Below, piece after piece: positions 38,551-48,945 of a stretch of DNA of 64,000 nt. Source of the DNA: Hoeflea ulvae (GTDB taxonomy: Bacteria > Pseudomonadota > Alphaproteobacteria > Rhizobiales > Rhizobiaceae). Each line of letters begins with the position of its first letter. Positions within the stretch are counted from its first letter, which is position 1. Below the pieces are notes generated by a model that saw only the letters and a list, made by a program, of their open reading frames with translations, was not told where the DNA came from and searched no databases. A program made the translations under genes and the position numbers. The stretch covers positions 2,611,501 through 2,675,500 of the forward strand of contig NZ_JAOVZQ010000001.1 in assembly GCF_026619435.1 (NCBI RefSeq), written 5' to 3'.

Positions 38551-39435
38551 TCATGGCATATTCTCCAGCCAGTCAAGAAAGACCGACAGGCGGCGCAGGC
38601 CCGAGGCGCGTGTCAGATAGAGCGCGGTGATGTCGAGCGGACGAATGTCGAGCCTGCCTTGAAAGAGTTCGACGACACGGCCTTCCGCGATATCCCGGTC
38701 AATCATGTAACCGGAAAATCGTGCGATCCCCATACCGTTCAACACCAGATGCCGGACGGCTTCGCCATTGGTTGCCACCACAGCGGCGCGGGGTTCAACC
38801 GGAGCCTCAAGGCCGTGAAATTTCAATATATTGATGTGGGCAGGTGCAGAAAAAAGCACCTGTTCCATCGAGGCCAGTTCGGTTGGGACCGAAGGATAGC
38901 CGACCCGGTCCAGATAGGATGGAGCTGCCACGAGCCGCCATTCCGCCTTGCCCAATGGGCGCTGCAGCAGGTCGCTGTCGGGCAGGGCGCCAAAGCGAAT
39001 CACCACGTCCGCCTGGGATTCGATCAGATCCACCACGCGATCCGTCATGTCGATGGTCAGGTCGATCTCGGGATAGCGCGCATGAAATTCCGCAATCCGG
39101 GGTGCGATGACATGCAGGACATAAGGCACCGGCGCGTTGACGCGCAGCGGACCTCGCGGCGCGCGGCTGCCAGCGGCCATATCCGCCAGTGCCTCGGTCC
39201 GCTCCACGATCTCCCGCGCTGCCTGTAACAGATCGCGGCCCTCCGGCGTGATCTCGATCCCGCGTGTCGAGCGCCGAAGTATTGTCACGCCAAGCTGCCG
39301 CTCCAGCCGCGTCACCGTCCGGCTCAGGGTAGAAGGTGCCGCACCTAGCCTGCGTGCCGCCTCTGCAAATCCGCCGCACTCAATGACGGTGATGAAGACC
39401 GCAAGATCCGTGGTTTGCGGCAGTTCGTGCGTCAT
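38551..39435 (-). CDS. LysR-family transcription regulator
   Basis: A 294-residue LTTR. The HTH is at residues about 8-65 (FAEAARRLGAAPSTLSRTVT, RLERQLGVTILRRSTRGIEI), the substrate-binding domain at 90-290 (GPLRVNAPVPYVLHVIAPRI). This subgroup often regulates a divergent MFS exporter, as here: the MFS gene starts 90 bp away in the opposite direction. Start 39435 is preferred to 39489 since MTHELPQTTDLAVFITVIEC is the expected N-terminus. Effector unknown. Confidence 0.92.
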   Translation of the reverse strand: MTHELPQTTDLAVFITVIECGGFAEAARRLGAAPSTLSRTVTRLERQLGVTILRRSTRGIEITPEGRDLLQAAREIVERTEALADMAAGSRAPRGPLRVNAPVPYVLHVIAPRIAEFHARYPEIDLTIDMTDRVVDLIESQADVVIRFGALPDSDLLQRPLGKAEWRLVAAPSYLDRVGYPSVPTELASMEQVLFSAPAHINILKFHGLEAPVEPRAAVVATNGEAVRHLVLNGMGIARFSGYMIDRDIAEGRVVELFQGRLDIRPLDITALYLTRASGLRRLSVFLDWLENMP

Positions 39436-39525
39436 GCGCAAAGGCCCTTTCCAGTTCAGCCCGTTCACGCAACAGTTAGGCCATGCCATCTCGTGGGTCC
39501 AGTCCTTCCCTACAGGAGTTTACCC

Positions 39526-40704
39526 ATGCCTCTCGCACTTTGGGCGCTGACAATCAGCGCTTTCGCCGTCGGTACCACGGAGTTCGTGATCGTCGGCCTG
39601 CTTCCCACCATCGCCGGCAGTCTCGGCGTTTCTCTTCCCTCAGCTGGCCTTCTGGTCAGTCTTTACGCTCTTGGCGTCACCATCGGTGCGCCGGTTCTCA
39701 CGGCTTTGACCGGCAAGCTGCCGCGCAAGACCCTGCTCCTGGCGCTTCTGGCGCTCTTTATTGTCGGCAACATCTTCGCCGCCTTTGCCCCCGGCTATGG
39801 CAGCCTTGTCGTTGCCCGTTTCATCACCGGCTTGGCCCACGGCGTTTTCTTCGCCATCGCCTCGACCATCGCAACCAGCTTGGTGCCGAGGGAAAAGGAG
39901 AGTTCCGCCATCGCCATGGTGTTCATGGGTCTGACCGTGGCCCTTGTCACCGGCGTGCCGCTGGGGACCTGGGTCGGCCAGACATTCGGTTGGCAGTCCA
40001 CATTTCTCGGCGTTGTCGGACTTGGTGTCATCGGTCTAGTTGCCAGCGCGGTTCTGGTTCCTTCCAACCTGCCGCAATCCGCGCCGCCCAGCCTGCGCGC
40101 TCAGGCAGGGGTTCTTACCTCTCCGCGCTTGCTGCTGGTCTACCTGATCACCGCGGTCGGCTATGGCGGCAATTTTGTCGCCTTCACCTTCCTCGCGCCG
40201 ATGCTGACCGGCGTAACCGGACTGTCGGCCGGGGCGGTCAGCCTTGTCATACTGCTTTATGGAGCTTCGGTGGCAGCGGGCAACATTCTGGGCGGCAAGC
40301 TTTCCGACCGTGTCGGCCCCGTGCCCGCGCTGACCCTGATTTTCGTCGGACTTGCGCTGATGCTGGTGGCGTTGGGGCTGGCTCTGTCCCACCCTGTGGC
40401 GGCAATCGCGGTCGTCGCACTCTGGGGCGGCTTTGCCTTTGCCAATGTTCCGCCTCTGCAGACCTATGTCGTGCAGATCGCCCGCGAGGTCAGCCCGGGT
40501 GCTGTCGATGTTGCCTCCGGCCTCAACATCGGCGCCTTCAATCTCGGCATTGCGTTCGGAGCCTGGTCCGGTGGGCTGGTCGTCGAACATCTGGGCCTCG
40601 CAGCCACGCCGTTCGTCGGCGCCGTGGCTGTCATCGCCGGCATCGGCCTGACCCGCTTGTCTGGCCGGCTTGATGGCACCTCACGCCTCGTTCCGGCAGT
40701 CTGA
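39526..40704 (+). CDS. MFS efflux transporter (DHA1, AraJ/SotB-like)
   Basis: A 392-residue MFS protein with twelve helices. ISAFAVGTTEFVIVGLLPTI (helix 1), LVVARFITGLAHGVFFAIAS (motif C-like region) and GGKLSDRVGPVPALTLIFVG (motif A of the second half) are typical of the arabinose-efflux/drug-efflux subfamily. Start 39526 follows ACAGGAG; a longer in-frame reading from 39415 precedes helix 1 by 37 unusual residues. The divergent LysR regulator is the likely controller. Substrate cannot be predicted. Confidence 0.92.
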   Translation: MPLALWALTISAFAVGTTEFVIVGLLPTIAGSLGVSLPSAGLLVSLYALGVTIGAPVLTALTGKLPRKTLLLALLALFIVGNIFAAFAPGYGSLVVARFITGLAHGVFFAIASTIATSLVPREKESSAIAMVFMGLTVALVTGVPLGTWVGQTFGWQSTFLGVVGLGVIGLVASAVLVPSNLPQSAPPSLRAQAGVLTSPRLLLVYLITAVGYGGNFVAFTFLAPMLTGVTGLSAGAVSLVILLYGASVAAGNILGGKLSDRVGPVPALTLIFVGLALMLVALGLALSHPVAAIAVVALWGGFAFANVPPLQTYVVQIAREVSPGAVDVASGLNIGAFNLGIAFGAWSGGLVVEHLGLAATPFVGAVAVIAGIGLTRLSGRLDGTSRLVPAV

Positions 40705-40735
40705 CACTGGCTTGCCGGGAACTTTGCCCGGCATG

Positions 40736-40753
40736 CCGCTCTTTCGAGAGCGG
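40736..40753 (+). terminator. Hairpin after the MFS gene
   Basis: CCGCTCT / AGAGCGG, 7-bp perfect stem with stable TTCG tetraloop, followed by GC-rich sequence rather than T run; terminator function probable but unproven. Confidence 0.5.
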
Positions 40754-40842
40754 GGCCGGGCAGGGGGTTGCCTTTACCCATCATTTGCAAATCCCCTCCG
40801 GTCTGCTAAGCCCGGTTCAACACAATTGACCGGAGATTTCTG

Positions 40843-41613
40843 ATGACACCTGGCATCCGCCCGCTTGTGGCCGGCAACTGGAAGATGAACGGAACCCGCG
40901 AAAATCTGGACCAGATCAAGGCGATCGCCGATGGTCTGGGCCCGGACCTCTCCGGCCAGATCGACGCGCTGATCTGCCCGCCCGCGACACTGCTTTATGT
41001 CGCCACCGCGATTGCCGACGAGACGCCGCTGATGATCGGCGCCCAGGATTGCCACACCGAACAGAGCGGCGCCTTCACCGGCGATGTCTCGGCTCAGATG
41101 ATCGCGGATTGCCTGGCCTCGCATGTGCTGGTCGGCCATTCCGAGCGCCGCACCCTGCATGGCGAGAGCAACGACACCGTCCGCGCCAAGGCCGAAGCCG
41201 CCAAATCCGCGGGCCTTGTCCGAATCATCTGCATCGGCGAGACCGAAGCCCAGCGCAAATCCGGCGAAACACTCAAGGTGTTGGGCGATCAGCTTGCCGG
41301 CTCCGTCCCCGATGGCGCCACCGCGCAAGACACCGTCATTGCCTATGAGCCGGTCTGGGCCATCGGCACCGGTCTCACCCCGACAGTGGCCGACATCGCC
41401 GAGGCGCATGGTTTCATCCGCGCGGAGATGAAAACCCGCTTTGGCGGCGAGGGGGCTGCGATGCGGCTGCTCTATGGCGGTTCGGTCAAGCCTTCCAACG
41501 CCGCCGAGCTGCTTGCCATCGCCGATGTCGACGGCGCGCTGATTGGCGGCGCCAGCTTGAAAGCGGTCGACTTCCTCGCCATCTGTAAGGCCTGCCGCGG
41601 CCTGATCGGCTAG
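40843..41613 (+). CDS. tpiA: Triose-phosphate isomerase
   Basis: A 256-residue TIM barrel. [15 protein letters not shown] carries the catalytic Lys, [15 protein letters not shown] the His, and [17 protein letters not shown] the Glu with loop 6. It interconverts dihydroxyacetone phosphate and glyceraldehyde 3-phosphate. The tpiA-secG-pyrG order is common in Rhizobiales. Confidence 0.98.
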   Translation: MTPGIRPLVAGNWKMNGTRENLDQIKAIADGLGPDLSGQIDALICPPATLLYVATAIADETPLMIGAQDCHTEQSGAFTGDVSAQMIADCLASHVLVGHSERRTLHGESNDTVRAKAEAAKSAGLVRIICIGETEAQRKSGETLKVLGDQLAGSVPDGATAQDTVIAYEPVWAIGTGLTPTVADIAEAHGFIRAEMKTRFGGEGAAMRLLYGGSVKPSNAAELLAIADVDGALIGGASLKAVDFLAICKACRGLIG

Positions 41614-41743
41614 GCAGATACCGATTTTGACCGCCTCGCGGTCGCTGTTCCGCCCAGACGGGACTTGGAAAGCTGGCTGCCCTCGTGTAAAGAGCCGCCA
41701 AACGCTCAGAAGATTGCGCCCTTGACGGGCAGGAAAGAACACG

Positions 41744-42133
41744 ATGCAAACCGTATTGATTGTCATTCATCTCATGATCGTGCTGGCGCTTGTCGGCATC
41801 GTGCTGATTCAGCGCTCGGAAGGCGGAGGCCTCGGCATCGGCGGCGGTTCCGGGCTGATGTCGGCGCGTGGTGCTGCCAATGCGCTGACGCGCACTACCG
41901 GCATTCTGGCTGCGGCCTTCTTCGTCACCTCGCTGGCGCTGGGTATCCTGGCCCGCTATGGCGACAACCCCACCGACATTCTCGACCGCATCCCGACCCA
42001 GACCGACGGTTCGGGTTCCGGCGTGCTCGACCAGCTTGGCGGCGCGGCAACGCCGGCGCCGGCCCCCTCGGCGGGCGCCGACATCCCGGCAGCCCCCGCG
42101 GTTCCCGGCTCCGACGTTCCTTCCGGCCAGTAA
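41744..42133 (+). CDS. secG: Protein-export membrane protein SecG
   Basis: A 129-residue SecG. MQTVLIVIHLMIVLALVGIV is the first helix, SEGGGLGIGGGSGLMSARGA the glycine-rich loop and TGILAAAFFVTSLALGILA the second helix; the rest is an Ala/Pro-rich tail (PAPAPSAGADIPAAPAVPGS), usual in alphaproteobacteria. SecG aids SecYE in translocation. A strong terminator follows. Confidence 0.95.
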   Translation: MQTVLIVIHLMIVLALVGIVLIQRSEGGGLGIGGGSGLMSARGAANALTRTTGILAAAFFVTSLALGILARYGDNPTDILDRIPTQTDGSGSGVLDQLGGAATPAPAPSAGADIPAAPAVPGSDVPSGQ

Positions 42134-42150
42134 GGCCGAAAGACAGCTTG

Positions 42151-42187
42151 ACCGGCGGATGGCGAAAAGCGCCTCCGCCGGTTTTTT
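42151..42187 (+). terminator. Intrinsic terminator after secG
   Basis: ACCGGCGGA pairs perfectly with TCCGCCGGT, with an inner GGCG/CGCC stem, followed by six T residues (42182-42187). A textbook rho-independent stop separating secG from pyrG. Confidence 0.85.
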
Positions 42188-42271
42188 CATGTGGTTTTTG
42201 GGGCCGTCGGGCCGTTATGCACCACTAATATGCGCCACCGGAATTTTAGGGTGGCGGAATCAGTGTTCTAA

Positions 42272-43927
<1,656 letters not shown>

Positions 43928-43955
43928 AACCGGCCTGACAGGCTGATCGGAGCCG

Positions 43956-43991
43956 GCAAAAGGCTGCGTGGTCCAGTTTCCGGCCTTTTGC
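43956..43991 (+). terminator. Long hairpin after pyrG
   Basis: GCAAAAGGC and GCCTTTTGC are exact complements, 18 bases apart. No T run follows. It may mark the pyrG transcript end. Confidence 0.35.
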
Positions 43992-44107
43992 GGGTGAAAT
44001 ACGTCGAAAACGCTTCAAATCCCGGGCAGATGGGAAATGGGCATTGGCAATCCAGTGTCGCTTCCGCGGCATCTGGAACGCCTGCCTGCTGATGGCGTTT
44101 TTGGGTT

Positions 44108-44416
44108 TTATGTGCTGGATTTCTTGTCGATCAACACGGCTTGCTGCCACTTGCCGGGTTTCTTGTCGGTGCGATGAATGCAGCCTGCCCAACAGCATGG
44201 ACGTTTTTGACCTTCGAGAAGCTCTTCCACAGTACGTTTGATCCGCCGTATCCGGGTCTTGTCCTGTTTTGCGTCCTCCACCCAGCAGATGAATTCGTTC
44301 CGGGCTATTGGTGTCAGGTTTTCCCAGCGATTTATAACTTCTGTCGAGTCCGTCAGTGCATCAACCAGATCGTTGGGCAACTCGTGGACAAGACCACCTG
44401 ACAACTTCCTTTTCAT
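44108..44416 (-). CDS. YdeI/OmpD-associated (OmdA-like) C-terminal-type small protein
   Basis: A 102-residue protein. VHELPNDLVDALTDSTEVIN, WENLTPIARNEFICWVEDAK and TRIRRIKRTVEELLEGQKRP follow the helical repeat of the YdeI/OmdA family (PF13376), usually at the end of longer proteins; CCWAGCIHR near residue 78 resembles the Cys/Trp ending of free-standing members. Role unknown, sometimes linked to bacteriocin resistance. The start at 44416 is chosen because upstream in-frame sequence (to 44641) looks non-coding. It is isolated. Confidence 0.7.
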   Translation of the reverse strand: MKRKLSGGLVHELPNDLVDALTDSTEVINRWENLTPIARNEFICWVEDAKQDKTRIRRIKRTVEELLEGQKRPCCWAGCIHRTDKKPGKWQQAVLIDKKSST

Positions 44417-44688
44417 CCATCTGCCTATCGGAGTTTTATGAGTGCGGAATGTCGACCTGTTTCGAGAGCCAGGATAGCAGGCAAAAGCGCATTTTTGAAG
44501 TATGGGGTTCTGGGTGTGCCGGGACAGGTTTCGACGGTGCGCAACACGCAAGGCGGGCGCCGGTGCATCGGCCGTCACCGGGATTGCACCGGATAAAGTT
44601 ATATCCAGTCTTCGCGCCGTGTCTAACCCGGCGTCTCGCAAGGAAGGCGGGTGCGCGCCAGGATCTGTCGGACCCGGCGCGCAATCAG

Positions 44689-45065
44689 TCAGGCCGGCCG
44701 GCCAAGCCCGTTCTTGAACACCGTGTACAAAAACACCAGCATCGAGGCGGCTGTCAGCATTGATCCCGTCGCCGCAACCGCCTCGCCACCGCCCTTGAGC
44801 ACGATGGCGATGCCCGGAACCATCACCACCACGCCGGCGATTGCCAGTCCCAGATGGATTTTCGCCAGCAGCGTCGCCCCGGCCGATGGTGTCAGGGTGT
44901 AGTACAGGCCGAACAGCGCCAGGGTGGCCCAGCCGACCAGGTTGAGATGGGCATGCGCCGGGGCCAGCATGTGATCACCCGAGATCGCCATCTCGATCCC
45001 CCAGATCATCCCGAGCGTCACGCACAGCACGCCGAAGAGAAAAAGTAAAATCCGGTTCCACGCAT
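44689..45065 (-). pseudogene. Small oxidase-subunit-I-like membrane protein, frameshifted at a homopolymer
   Basis: From ATG 45065 (GAGGGA six bases upstream) the frame reads MRGTGFYFF and then closes at about 45018. The frame of the downstream part (44689-45030) carries LFGVLCVTLGMIWGIEMAIS, LAPAHAHLNLVGWATLALFG and LHLGL-like helices, about four membrane segments with a histidine motif HAHLNLVGW found in small relatives of haem-copper oxidase subunit I. One more base in the A5 run at 45040-45044 (T5 on the coding strand) would join both into about 125 residues. Function is unknown; probably an intact gene with an error or a fresh frameshift. Confidence 0.65.
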
Positions 45066-45483
45066 TTCAGATCCCTCTTTTGAGTTTGACTTGCGCGGCA
45101 ATGGCCCCAACGGAGGTTTGACGCGCACAACTGCATATCTGCTCCGGATTTCGTGCGTTGCAAAGTATATCCTCAAGATATCCGCTGTTTTATTTTCGCT
45201 CGCGCGGGTATTGGCGCGGCTTGCGCGTCGGACGGGTTTTGGACGGCGCCGCGTCCAGCGTACCGTGTTTCGCCGCAAAACCGGCCTTGCACCGCCATGC
45301 CGGCCCCGACGTCGACACAAATCACTTGAGCTGGTGCGAAATTGGCTCGAAACCTGCTGGTCGCGTGGTGGCGGGTAATCGTGAAGCAGGTCCGGGCGCC
45401 GGTCTGTCTAAGTATAAAATCCGCAATAGTTGCCAAGCGTTGCTTTGGGTATATGATAAAACTCTGGATTTTGGAGGGAACTC
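45066..45483. other. Gene-free stretch (418 bp) with a promoter at its right end
   Basis: No coding sequence with plausible codon use is seen on either strand. The stretch holds the upstream region of the small membrane gene on the minus strand and the promoter of the next forward gene. It is a little richer in A+T than the surroundings near 45150-45200 and 45410-45470. Confidence 0.45.
45430..45457 (+). promoter_or_regulatory. Promoter of the membrane-anchored hypothetical gene
   Basis: TTGCCA (45430-45435), 16-base spacer, TATGAT (45452-45457), then about 20 bases to GGAGGG and the ATG at 45484. A good housekeeping-type promoter by rhizobial standards. Confidence 0.55.
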
Positions 45484-46293
45484 ATGGCGCTCGACAATGA
45501 CAATGACCCCGCTGCAAACCCCTCCGAGACGGTGGATTGGGGATTCATCAAGAAGATGCGGGATCAAAATCCGTATCTCTATGGCGCGGTCATCATTGTT
45601 CTTGGCCTGGCCAGTGCCTTTGCGATTTACCAGAATGTTTTCAAAAGTCCGCGATATTCGGAATTGTTGGCCTTTGCCGGTTTCTGTGTGTTTCTTTACG
45701 CCGTCGGGGTCGTCGTCGCCTATCTGTTCCGGGAAACCCGATTCAAGGTGGTGCTGTCGGCAATCATCGTCATCGGCGGCCTGTTTGTCTATGGCGGCGA
45801 GGGACTGAACAAGACCCTGTCCGACACCAGCCAGCAGTTCTACCCTACCATCCTGTGCTGGATTTCTGCATCGCGCTGCACCCCGCCACCGAAGGTCGAA
45901 GCCGAAGACAGCCAGGTCGAGGTTGACCCGTCGGCTGCCGGCGCGGACGCGGATGACACACCTATGGTGACTTCGCCCGTCGCCGGCAGCCCGCAGCGGG
46001 TTTACCTGCAATTTGCCGGCGCGCTTGATCGGAATGCAGAAATCGTCCCCTTCGTCAGTCGTCTGGCAGCGCTGGGCTGGACGATGCAGGACACCGAACG
46101 CATCGCCGCCGCTGCAGGGCTCTACGAAGTCCGGTATTTTCACGAGGAGGACCGGGAAAATGCCGAGCGGCTTGTGGCGGCGATCACCGCCAGTGACCCG
46201 CCGGTGCTTGCCGGAAACCTACCGAAACTGCGCTATTTCTCCAATTTCTCCAATGTCTCGCTGGGCAATCTGGAAATCTGGATGAGCAAATAG
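45484..46293 (+). CDS. Membrane-anchored hypothetical protein with C-terminal LytR_C/SPOR-like region
   Basis: A 269-residue protein. The N-terminus is cytoplasmic and acidic; three or four hydrophobic segments follow (YGAVIIVLGLASAFAIYQ, LLAFAGFCVFLYAVGVVVAY, VVLSAIIVIGGLFVYGGEG). After an acidic linker (VEAEDSQVEVDPSAAGADAD) residues 175-265 look globular (RVYLQFAGALDRNAEIVPFV, LYEVRYFHEEDRENAERLVA), resembling small alpha/beta repeats such as LytR_C or SPOR. I do not recognise the family. It has a strong ribosome-binding site GGAGGG and its own promoter. Confidence 0.75.
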   Translation: MALDNDNDPAANPSETVDWGFIKKMRDQNPYLYGAVIIVLGLASAFAIYQNVFKSPRYSELLAFAGFCVFLYAVGVVVAYLFRETRFKVVLSAIIVIGGLFVYGGEGLNKTLSDTSQQFYPTILCWISASRCTPPPKVEAEDSQVEVDPSAAGADADDTPMVTSPVAGSPQRVYLQFAGALDRNAEIVPFVSRLAALGWTMQDTERIAAAAGLYEVRYFHEEDRENAERLVAAITASDPPVLAGNLPKLRYFSNFSNVSLGNLEIWMSK

Positions 46294-46342
46294 GCAAGAA
46301 CCGGCGCTTGGTGCCGGCCGCTTTACCGCATCGTTCGATGCA

Positions 46343-47005
46343 TTACCCGCCAAGCCAGCTTGCCCCCACCACCACCAGCGGCACCGGAGACACGGCGAGA
46401 CAGACGCCGAGCAGGAATTGCGGCCATGACATCAGCTTGCTCAGCCCGGTGACCAGCGCAATGCCGCCGCCGCCGCCCAGAAGCGTGTTGCCCGGCAGGT
46501 TGATCAGCACGACAAGGGTGATCATCCGGTGCTCGACCAGCAACGGCCTGAGCCAGCGCGGTGCGTGCTGGGTCAGATACTGGTCACGGCCTGCGGGCCC
46601 GAGCTGGTGGAAGGTTTCGATCAGCCCGGCAGCGCGGTCGAACCCGTGACGCCCGAGCCATCCCGCCAGCCGCTGCTCCGGCACCAGCCGCCCCACGGCA
46701 AAGGCCAGCGTCAGCGCCATGACCGTCGACAGATAGACCACCACCGCCAGCCTTGCGCCAAACACCATCAGCAGCGCCACGCCGATCTCGGTGCCGGGCA
46801 CGAACGGAATCGCCGTCAGCACCACATAGGCGAGCAGGATGCCGGCGACTGCGCCGAGATAGGGCAGGCCGGCCGAGGCAAGGCCTGGCACCTGCAGCCG
46901 CTCCTCGATCGCCAGCCCCAGCCAGCGCCCGCCGGCAATCAGGCAGCCGTAAAACACGACGAGCCCCGCCAGTCGGATGATTTTCCGGGTTTTGCTGCTT
47001 GCCAT
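46343..47005 (-). CDS. VTT/TVP38-like membrane protein
   Basis: A 220-residue protein with about six hydrophobic segments. IPFVPGTEIGVALLMVFGAR and VLINLPGNTLLGGGGGIALV resemble the reentrant loops of SNARE-associated (VTT, DedA-related) proteins, though it is a divergent member. Such proteins move lipids or lipid carriers across membranes. The start at 47005 (MASSKTRKIIRLAGLVVFYG) has only a distant AAGGA and an in-frame extension to 47194 exists but looks non-coding. Divergent from the MscS gene. Confidence 0.68.
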   Translation of the reverse strand: MASSKTRKIIRLAGLVVFYGCLIAGGRWLGLAIEERLQVPGLASAGLPYLGAVAGILLAYVVLTAIPFVPGTEIGVALLMVFGARLAVVVYLSTVMALTLAFAVGRLVPEQRLAGWLGRHGFDRAAGLIETFHQLGPAGRDQYLTQHAPRWLRPLLVEHRMITLVVLINLPGNTLLGGGGGIALVTGLSKLMSWPQFLLGVCLAVSPVPLVVVGASWLGG

Positions 47006-47238
47006 TGTGGTGTGCGCATCCTTTGTGCCGCTGTCGCCCGCACGGGTTCCGCGCGCCCCTGCCTTGGCGCTCTGTGTAAAAGCTTTGCCCGGCTGTGTCA
47101 CAAACCATCTCGCAGCTGTTTGGGTTCCGCCGGTGGCATCCCTGCAGCACAGGCCTTGGCTGTCGCGGGTGGATCGGGTTAGGTAGGGCCTCATTGTCCG
47201 GTCCGCACCCGGGCTGCCATCAGCTCAGGAAATTTGCC

Positions 47239-48750
47239 ATGCGCCGCATCCTCTCCATTCCCCGCGCCCTCTGGCTGATGCTGGCGCTTGCGCTTGCCGC
47301 CCCGACCGCCGCGCAGGACACCGCCGAGCCCGCCGGGCCGGTGATCGAGACCGGCACATCGGTCACCGCCGACGCGCAGATCCGCAGCCGCATCCAGACC
47401 ATTTTCCGCGAGATCGACGGCCTGGGTCACCTCGGCGTCTCGGTCACAGCCGGGGTGGTCAGGCTCACCGGCCAGGTCGAGCAGGCCGCACTGGCGCAAA
47501 AGGCCGAGGACCTGGTCAGCCGTGTGTCGGGCGTCGTTGCCATCGAAAACCGGCTCACCGAACAGACCGCCGTCACCGAACGGCTCAAGCCGGTGATCGG
47601 CCGGTTCGAGACCCGGCTGCAGCAGACGCTCGACTATCTGCCGCTGGTGCTGGTGGCGGGCCTGGTCTGGCTGCTGATCGGCCTGCTCGGCTGGTTCGTC
47701 ACCACCCGCACCCAGCCCTGGGGCTGGCTCACCCCCAATGCCTTCATCGCCGATCTGTTGCGCCAGACCGTCTGGCTTGCCTTCCTGATGCTCGGCGCGG
47801 TCACCGCGCTCGACATTCTCGGCGCCACCGCCGTGCTCGGCACCATTCTGGGCGCCGTCGGCATCATCGGTCTTGCCATCGGATTCGCGGTCAAGGACAC
47901 GGTGGAAAACTACATCGCCTCGATCCTGCTTTCGATCCGCCAGCCGTTCCAGCCGCGCGATTTCATCGCGCTCGAGGGCATGCAGGGTTTTGTCATCCGG
48001 CTCACCTCGCGCGCCACCATCCTGATGGACATTGACGGCAACCATATCCGCATCCCCAACGCCACCGTGTTCAAGGCCAAGATCGTCAACTACACCCGCA
48101 ATCCCGAGCGCCGCTTCTCCTTCGAGCTCGGCGTCGACGCCGACAGCGCCTTGCACGCAGCCCTTGCCGTCTGCCACCAGACCTTGCAAGGCCTTGATTT
48201 CGTGCTGAAAAACCCCGAGCCCGGCGCCTGGATCGAGCAGGTCGGCGATTCCAACGTGCTGATCGGCCTGTCGGGCTGGATCAACCAGACCGAGACCGAT
48301 TTCATCAAGGCCCGTTCCGAGGCGATCCGCACCGTCAAGACCGCGCTCGAAACCGCCGGCTTCGCACTGCCCGAACCGATCTACCGGCTCCGTTTCGACA
48401 CCGGCGCCCCGGTCCCCACCACCAGCCAGCCGGCCGCCGCATCCGCCCCGGAGCCTGCTCCGGGCAAGTCCGCCGCGTCCACCACACCGCCCCCCGAACC
48501 AGCCACGCCTCCATCGGCCGAGCCCCGCCTCGGGGATCAGAGCGAGGTTCAGGCCCGCGTTCAGTCGGAAGACCGGGCCACCAGAACGGCCGCTGAAAAA
48601 GTCAGCGACGAAGCCGCCGACAAGGTCACCGACACCGGCGTCGACGAGGCGGTGCTGAAAAAGGTCGACGACGAACGCCAGCAACAATCCGGCTCCGACC
48701 TGCTCTCCACCGACGCCGAGGACGAACTCGGCGCACGCCCGGTGGTGTGA
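47239..48750 (+). CDS. BON-domain MscS-family mechanosensitive channel
   Basis: A 503-residue protein. A signal sequence (RALWLMLALALAAPTAAQDT) is followed by a BON domain at about 37-105 (IRSRIQTIFREIDGLGHLGV, VVRLTGQVEQAALAQKAEDL, VVAIENRL), then three helices (about 135-235) and the MscS pore and beta domain: GATAVLGTILGAVGIIGLAI, GFAVKDTVENYIASILLSIR and HIRIPNATVFKAKIVNYTRN. Residues 395-503 are a hydrophilic Pro/Ala then Asp/Glu/Lys tail. Such channels relieve osmotic pressure; the BON domain suggests contact with membrane lipids. Start 47239 follows CAGGA. Confidence 0.9.
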   Translation: MRRILSIPRALWLMLALALAAPTAAQDTAEPAGPVIETGTSVTADAQIRSRIQTIFREIDGLGHLGVSVTAGVVRLTGQVEQAALAQKAEDLVSRVSGVVAIENRLTEQTAVTERLKPVIGRFETRLQQTLDYLPLVLVAGLVWLLIGLLGWFVTTRTQPWGWLTPNAFIADLLRQTVWLAFLMLGAVTALDILGATAVLGTILGAVGIIGLAIGFAVKDTVENYIASILLSIRQPFQPRDFIALEGMQGFVIRLTSRATILMDIDGNHIRIPNATVFKAKIVNYTRNPERRFSFELGVDADSALHAALAVCHQTLQGLDFVLKNPEPGAWIEQVGDSNVLIGLSGWINQTETDFIKARSEAIRTVKTALETAGFALPEPIYRLRFDTGAPVPTTSQPAAASAPEPAPGKSAASTTPPPEPATPPSAEPRLGDQSEVQARVQSEDRATRTAAEKVSDEAADKVTDTGVDEAVLKKVDDERQQQSGSDLLSTDAEDELGARPVV

Positions 48751-48766
48751 GGGCAGGGTGCTGCCA

Positions 48767-48935
48767 GACCGGATAGGTGGTTTACAACACTCGCCGCAAG
48801 CACCCAATCTCCCCCTTGCGGGGGAGATGTCACCGCTGTCCGGACCGGATAGATCGTTTACACACCGGACCGGATCGGTGGTTTACAGCTTTTGCCGCAA
48901 GCACCCGATCTCCCCCTTGCGGGGGAGATGTCACC
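48767..48935. repeat. Near-identical direct repeats, 101-bp period
   Basis: Copy A starts at 48767 and copy B at 48868. Each begins GACCGGATNGGTGGTTTACA, continues GCCGCAAGCACCC and contains the palindrome ATCTCCCCC-TTGC-GGGGGAGAT (48807-48828 and 48908-48929), ending GTCACC. A shorter third copy of the first motif lies at 48843-48865. Confidence 0.85.
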
Positions 48936-48945
48936 GTAGGTGACA
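48929..48945. repeat. Short palindrome TGTCACC-GTA-GGTGACA
   Basis: A perfect 7-bp inverted repeat next to copy B, followed by AGAGGGGGGTA, whose complement TACCCCCTCT appears at about 48997-49007, so the whole segment can fold as a longer stem. Confidence 0.6.

Noticed and set aside
38289..38576. A 95-codon minus-strand frame between ppiD and the LysR gene
   Set aside because: Overlaps the LysR end and the ppiD leader, and composition is not protein-like; more likely promoter DNA.
45091..45378. A 95-codon plus-strand frame in the gap before the membrane-anchored gene
   Set aside because: Arg-rich with no domain, no good ribosome-binding site, and overlaps the leader of a minus-strand gene.
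47191..48807. A 538-codon minus-strand open frame opposite the MscS-type channel
   Set aside because: Antisense mirror; glycine/aspartate/arginine-rich and without domain features, while the plus strand encodes clear BON and MscS domains.
48767..48935. Direct repeats considered as a CRISPR array
   Set aside because: Only two full copies, each itself long and palindromic, without regular spacers or cas genes; they fit dispersed intergenic elements.
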